This document shows positions 4,654 to 6,132 of a stretch of 6,132 nt of DNA, in pieces. The stretch is taken from NCBI GenBank assembly GCA_039812545.1, contig JBDIAR010000188.1, forward strand, positions 1 to 6,132. The letters run 5' to 3'. Numbering within the stretch: the stretch's first letter is position 1; each line of letters opens with the position of its first letter. The notes under the pieces were generated by a model. It did no database searches. It saw only the letters and a program-made list of their open reading frames with translations, and was not told the origin of the DNA. A program made the translations under genes and the position numbers. The stretch is from JBDIAR01 sp039812545. Lineage in GTDB: Bacteria > Actinomycetota > Actinomycetes > Actinomycetales > Dermatophilaceae.

Positions 4654-6132
4654 GGTCCAAGCGAACCACACCCGAGCCCCGGTGCCGCCCCGCCGGGCCG
4701 CCGCCGGAGTGGCGCGCCGGCGCGCCCGGGGCACGGCCGGGGCCGGCCGGGTGGCGGCGCTGCGGCCGACCCTCCAAGAGGCGGCGGACGTGTTCGAACG
4801 GGATGGGTTCGGCCGGCGCGGCATCGGCGCCGAGGGAGCGCAGCAGCGCGTCGTCCGGGACGACCTTGACCGGGGTGGTGTCCACGCCCGCGGATTCCAG
4901 TTGGCGGGTGATCAGCCGACGCTGATGCGGCAGCGCGAGCGTGACGACCAGCCCGTCCTCGCCGGCCCGCGCGGTCCGCCCGGCCCGGTGCAAGTAGTCC
5001 TTGTGGTCGGCCGGCGGGTCGACCTGCAGGACGAGTTCGACGTCGTCGACGTGCAGGCCGCGGGCCGCAACATCGGTGGCGACGAGCACGCTGAGCGAGC
5101 CGTCCCGGAAGGCTCCGAGGACCCGGTTGCGGGCCCCCTGGTTGAGGCCGCCGTGCAAGGCGACCGCGCGAACCCCCTGTTCGCGCAACTGTTCGGCGAC
5201 CCGATCGGCGCCGAGCTTGGTCCGCACGAAGACGAGGGTGCGTCCGGGACGGCGGGCCAATTGCGCGGTGACGAGCTTCTTGTGCGGCGGGTCGACGAGG
5301 AACACGTGGTGCGCCATGGTCGTGACCGCGGCGGTCGCGTCGTCGGTGGCATGCAGGACCGGGTCGGTCAGGTAGCGCTCGACGATGTCGTCGACGCCCT
5401 TGTCCAAGGTGGCGGAGAACAGCAGGCGCTGACCGCCGACCGGCGCCGCGTCGAGGATCCGGGTCACCTCCGGCAGGAACCCCATGTCGGCCAGGTGATC
5501 GGCCTCGTCGATGACGACGATGCCGCACTCGGACAGGTCGACGGCGCCGCGCTCCATCAGGTCGACGAGCCGCCCCGGCGTCGCCACGAGCAGGTCCACG
5601 CCGCGCTGCAGCGCCGCGATCTGGCCGGTGTAGCTCAGCCCACCGGCCACCAGCCGATGCCGCAGCCCGGCGACGTGGACGAGGGGTTCGAGGGCGTCGC
5701 TGACCTGCATCGCCAGCTCGCGGGTGGGGACCAGGACGAGGGCGCGAATCCGGTGCGGCTTCGCGCGTTCGCCGGCTGCCAGCCGGGCGATAGTCGGTAT
5801 GCCGAACGCCAGCGTCTTGCCCGAACCCGTGCGTCCGCGGCCGAGGACATCCCGACCGGCCAGCGCGTCCGGGATGGTCGCGGCCTGGATGGGGAACGGC
5901 TCCGCGATGTCGTCCCGGGCCAGGCGCTGGACGAGGTCGGCCGGCACCCCGAGGGCGGCGAAGGCGTTGTCGGCCGCGACCGTCACCTCGCCGACGCGGC
6001 TGACCCGTTTCGAGGAGGTCCAGGTGTCGGCGTCCATCCGTGCGTTCTCGGCGGCCTGCGGATCGTATGCCGGTCGCTCGTACGAGCGCCGCTCTCGTGT
6101 TCGCTCGAACGGCTTCTTCTCGAAGGGCTTGC
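4622..6132 (-). CDS. DEAD-box RNA helicase, 5' end beyond the window (partial)
   Basis: This is an ATP-dependent RNA helicase that remodels RNA in the cytoplasm, probably in ribosome assembly or mRNA turnover. Counting the ATG at 6037 as residue 1, the motifs are: aromatic Phe26 and Q motif PFPIQAATIP (47-56, Gln51), motif I RTGSGKT (69-75), Ia PTRELA (104-109), Ib TPGR (153-156), II DEAD (177-180), III SAT (208-210), IV LVFVRT (268-273), V ATDVAARGLHVDDV (320-333) and VI HRAGRTARAG (350-359). The C-terminus is a short Arg/Gly/Pro-rich tail, typical of RNA-binding extensions. The frame has no stop between 6037 and the window edge. The extra 31 residues are charged, with a KPFEK/KPFER repeat and a Tyr/Arg-rich run, like the basic N-terminal extensions of actinobacterial relatives. 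The ATG at 6037 lacks a ribosome site, so I treat it as internal and the gene as cut by the window. It overlaps the YqgE start. Confidence 0.93.
   Translation of the reverse strand, partial: KPFEKKPFERTRERRSYERPAYDPQAAENARMDADTWTSSKRVSRVGEVTVAADNAFAALGVPADLVQRLARDDIAEPFPIQAATIPDALAGRDVLGRGRTGSGKTLAFGIPTIARLAAGERAKPHRIRALVLVPTRELAMQVSDALEPLVHVAGLRHRLVAGGLSYTGQIAALQRGVDLLVATPGRLVDLMERGAVDLSECGIVVIDEADHLADMGFLPEVTRILDAAPVGGQRLLFSATLDKGVDDIVERYLTDPVLHATDDATAAVTTMAHHVFLVDPPHKKLVTAQLARRPGRTLVFVRTKLGADRVAEQLREQGVRAVALHGGLNQGARNRVLGAFRDGSLSVLVATDVAARGLHVDDVELVLQVDPPADHKDYLHRAGRTARAGEDGLVVTLALPHQRRLITRQLESAGVDTTPVKVVPDDALLRSLGADAAPAEPIPFEHVRRLLEGRPQRRHPAGPGRAPGAPARHSGGGPAGRHRGSGVVRLDRDRARRPDRG
6101..6130 (-). 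repeat. 15-bp coding repeat in the helicase N-terminal extension
   Basis: Two adjacent 15-nt units (minus strand, 6130-6116 and 6115-6101) code for KPFEK and KPFER. They differ at few positions. This is the visible end of a basic, low-complexity N-terminal region that may hold more copies beyond the window. The repeat supports the view that the frame upstream of the ATG at 6037 is real coding sequence. Confidence 0.5.

Larger units (their letters stand above)
378..6071. repeat. Dispersed over-represented word GGCATAC / GTATGCC
   Basis: Exact copies of GGCATAC start at 603, 1295, 1746, 3173 and 3990. Its reverse complement GTATGCC starts at 378, 1134, 1557, 3249, 3313, 3855, 5797 and 6065. 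Two further copies of the 6-base core (GCATAC) start at 912 and 4251. The usual extended form is CGGCATACC. Copies lie in six of the seven substantial genes, in all reading frames, on both strands (5 against 8, no clear polarity) and without regular spacing. Two long gaps (about 1753-3172 and 4257-5796) have none. The role is unknown. Confidence 0.8.

Noticed and set aside
6075..6088. 14-bp perfect palindrome CGCTCGTACGAGCG as an operator or replication site
   Set aside because: It lies inside an Arg/Ser/Tyr/Glu-coding stretch of the helicase and stands alone. Codon content alone can create it, so it is noted only as a minor part of the helicase finding.

Overview
The window is GC-rich chromosomal DNA (about 70% GC by eye) from an actinobacterium. 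The gene content (nicotinate salvage pair, DUF3039, DUF2510-RDD membrane protein, YqgE/AlgH, actinobacterial-type DEAD-box helicase) and the frequent GTG starts without Shine-Dalgarno sequences fit the order Micrococcales, perhaps an Intrasporangiaceae-like lineage. That family-level placement is inference. Coding density is very high, and there are no RNA genes or CRISPR arrays.

Layout. Positions 1-70 are the right end of an IS5-family-like insertion sequence, with the last 20 codons of its transposase and its terminal inverted repeat. Directly next to it is a rightward NAD-salvage pair. The first gene is pncB (nicotinate phosphoribosyltransferase, 85-1389), followed after 39 nt by pncA (nicotinamidase, 1429-2028). 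PncA turns nicotinamide into nicotinate and PncB turns nicotinate into nicotinate mononucleotide, so together they recycle nicotinamide to NAD by the Preiss-Handler route. pncA appears to have its own leaderless promoter. The IS end lies at the -10 element of the likely pncB promoter.

The rest of the window is one tightly packed leftward operon that converges on pncA with only 33 bp between. In transcription order it holds a DEAD-box RNA helicase (5' end beyond the window), a YqgE/AlgH protein (start overlaps the helicase end by 32 nt), a divergent glutamate-racemase-like protein (13 nt gap), a small DUF3039 zinc-type protein (ATGA stop-start overlap), and a DUF2510-RDD membrane protein (3 nt gap). 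DUF3039 also has a candidate internal leaderless promoter inside the racemase-like gene. No single pathway joins these genes. The compact order suggests co-expression of housekeeping or poorly understood functions.

The most unusual signal is not a gene. The 7-base word GGCATAC (reverse complement GTATGCC) occurs 13 times on the two strands, where roughly 0.6 is expected from base composition. It appears in all reading frames and drives otherwise unusual codon choices, including the only ATA isoleucine codon I noticed. This looks like selection or mutation bias acting on a DNA word genome-wide.
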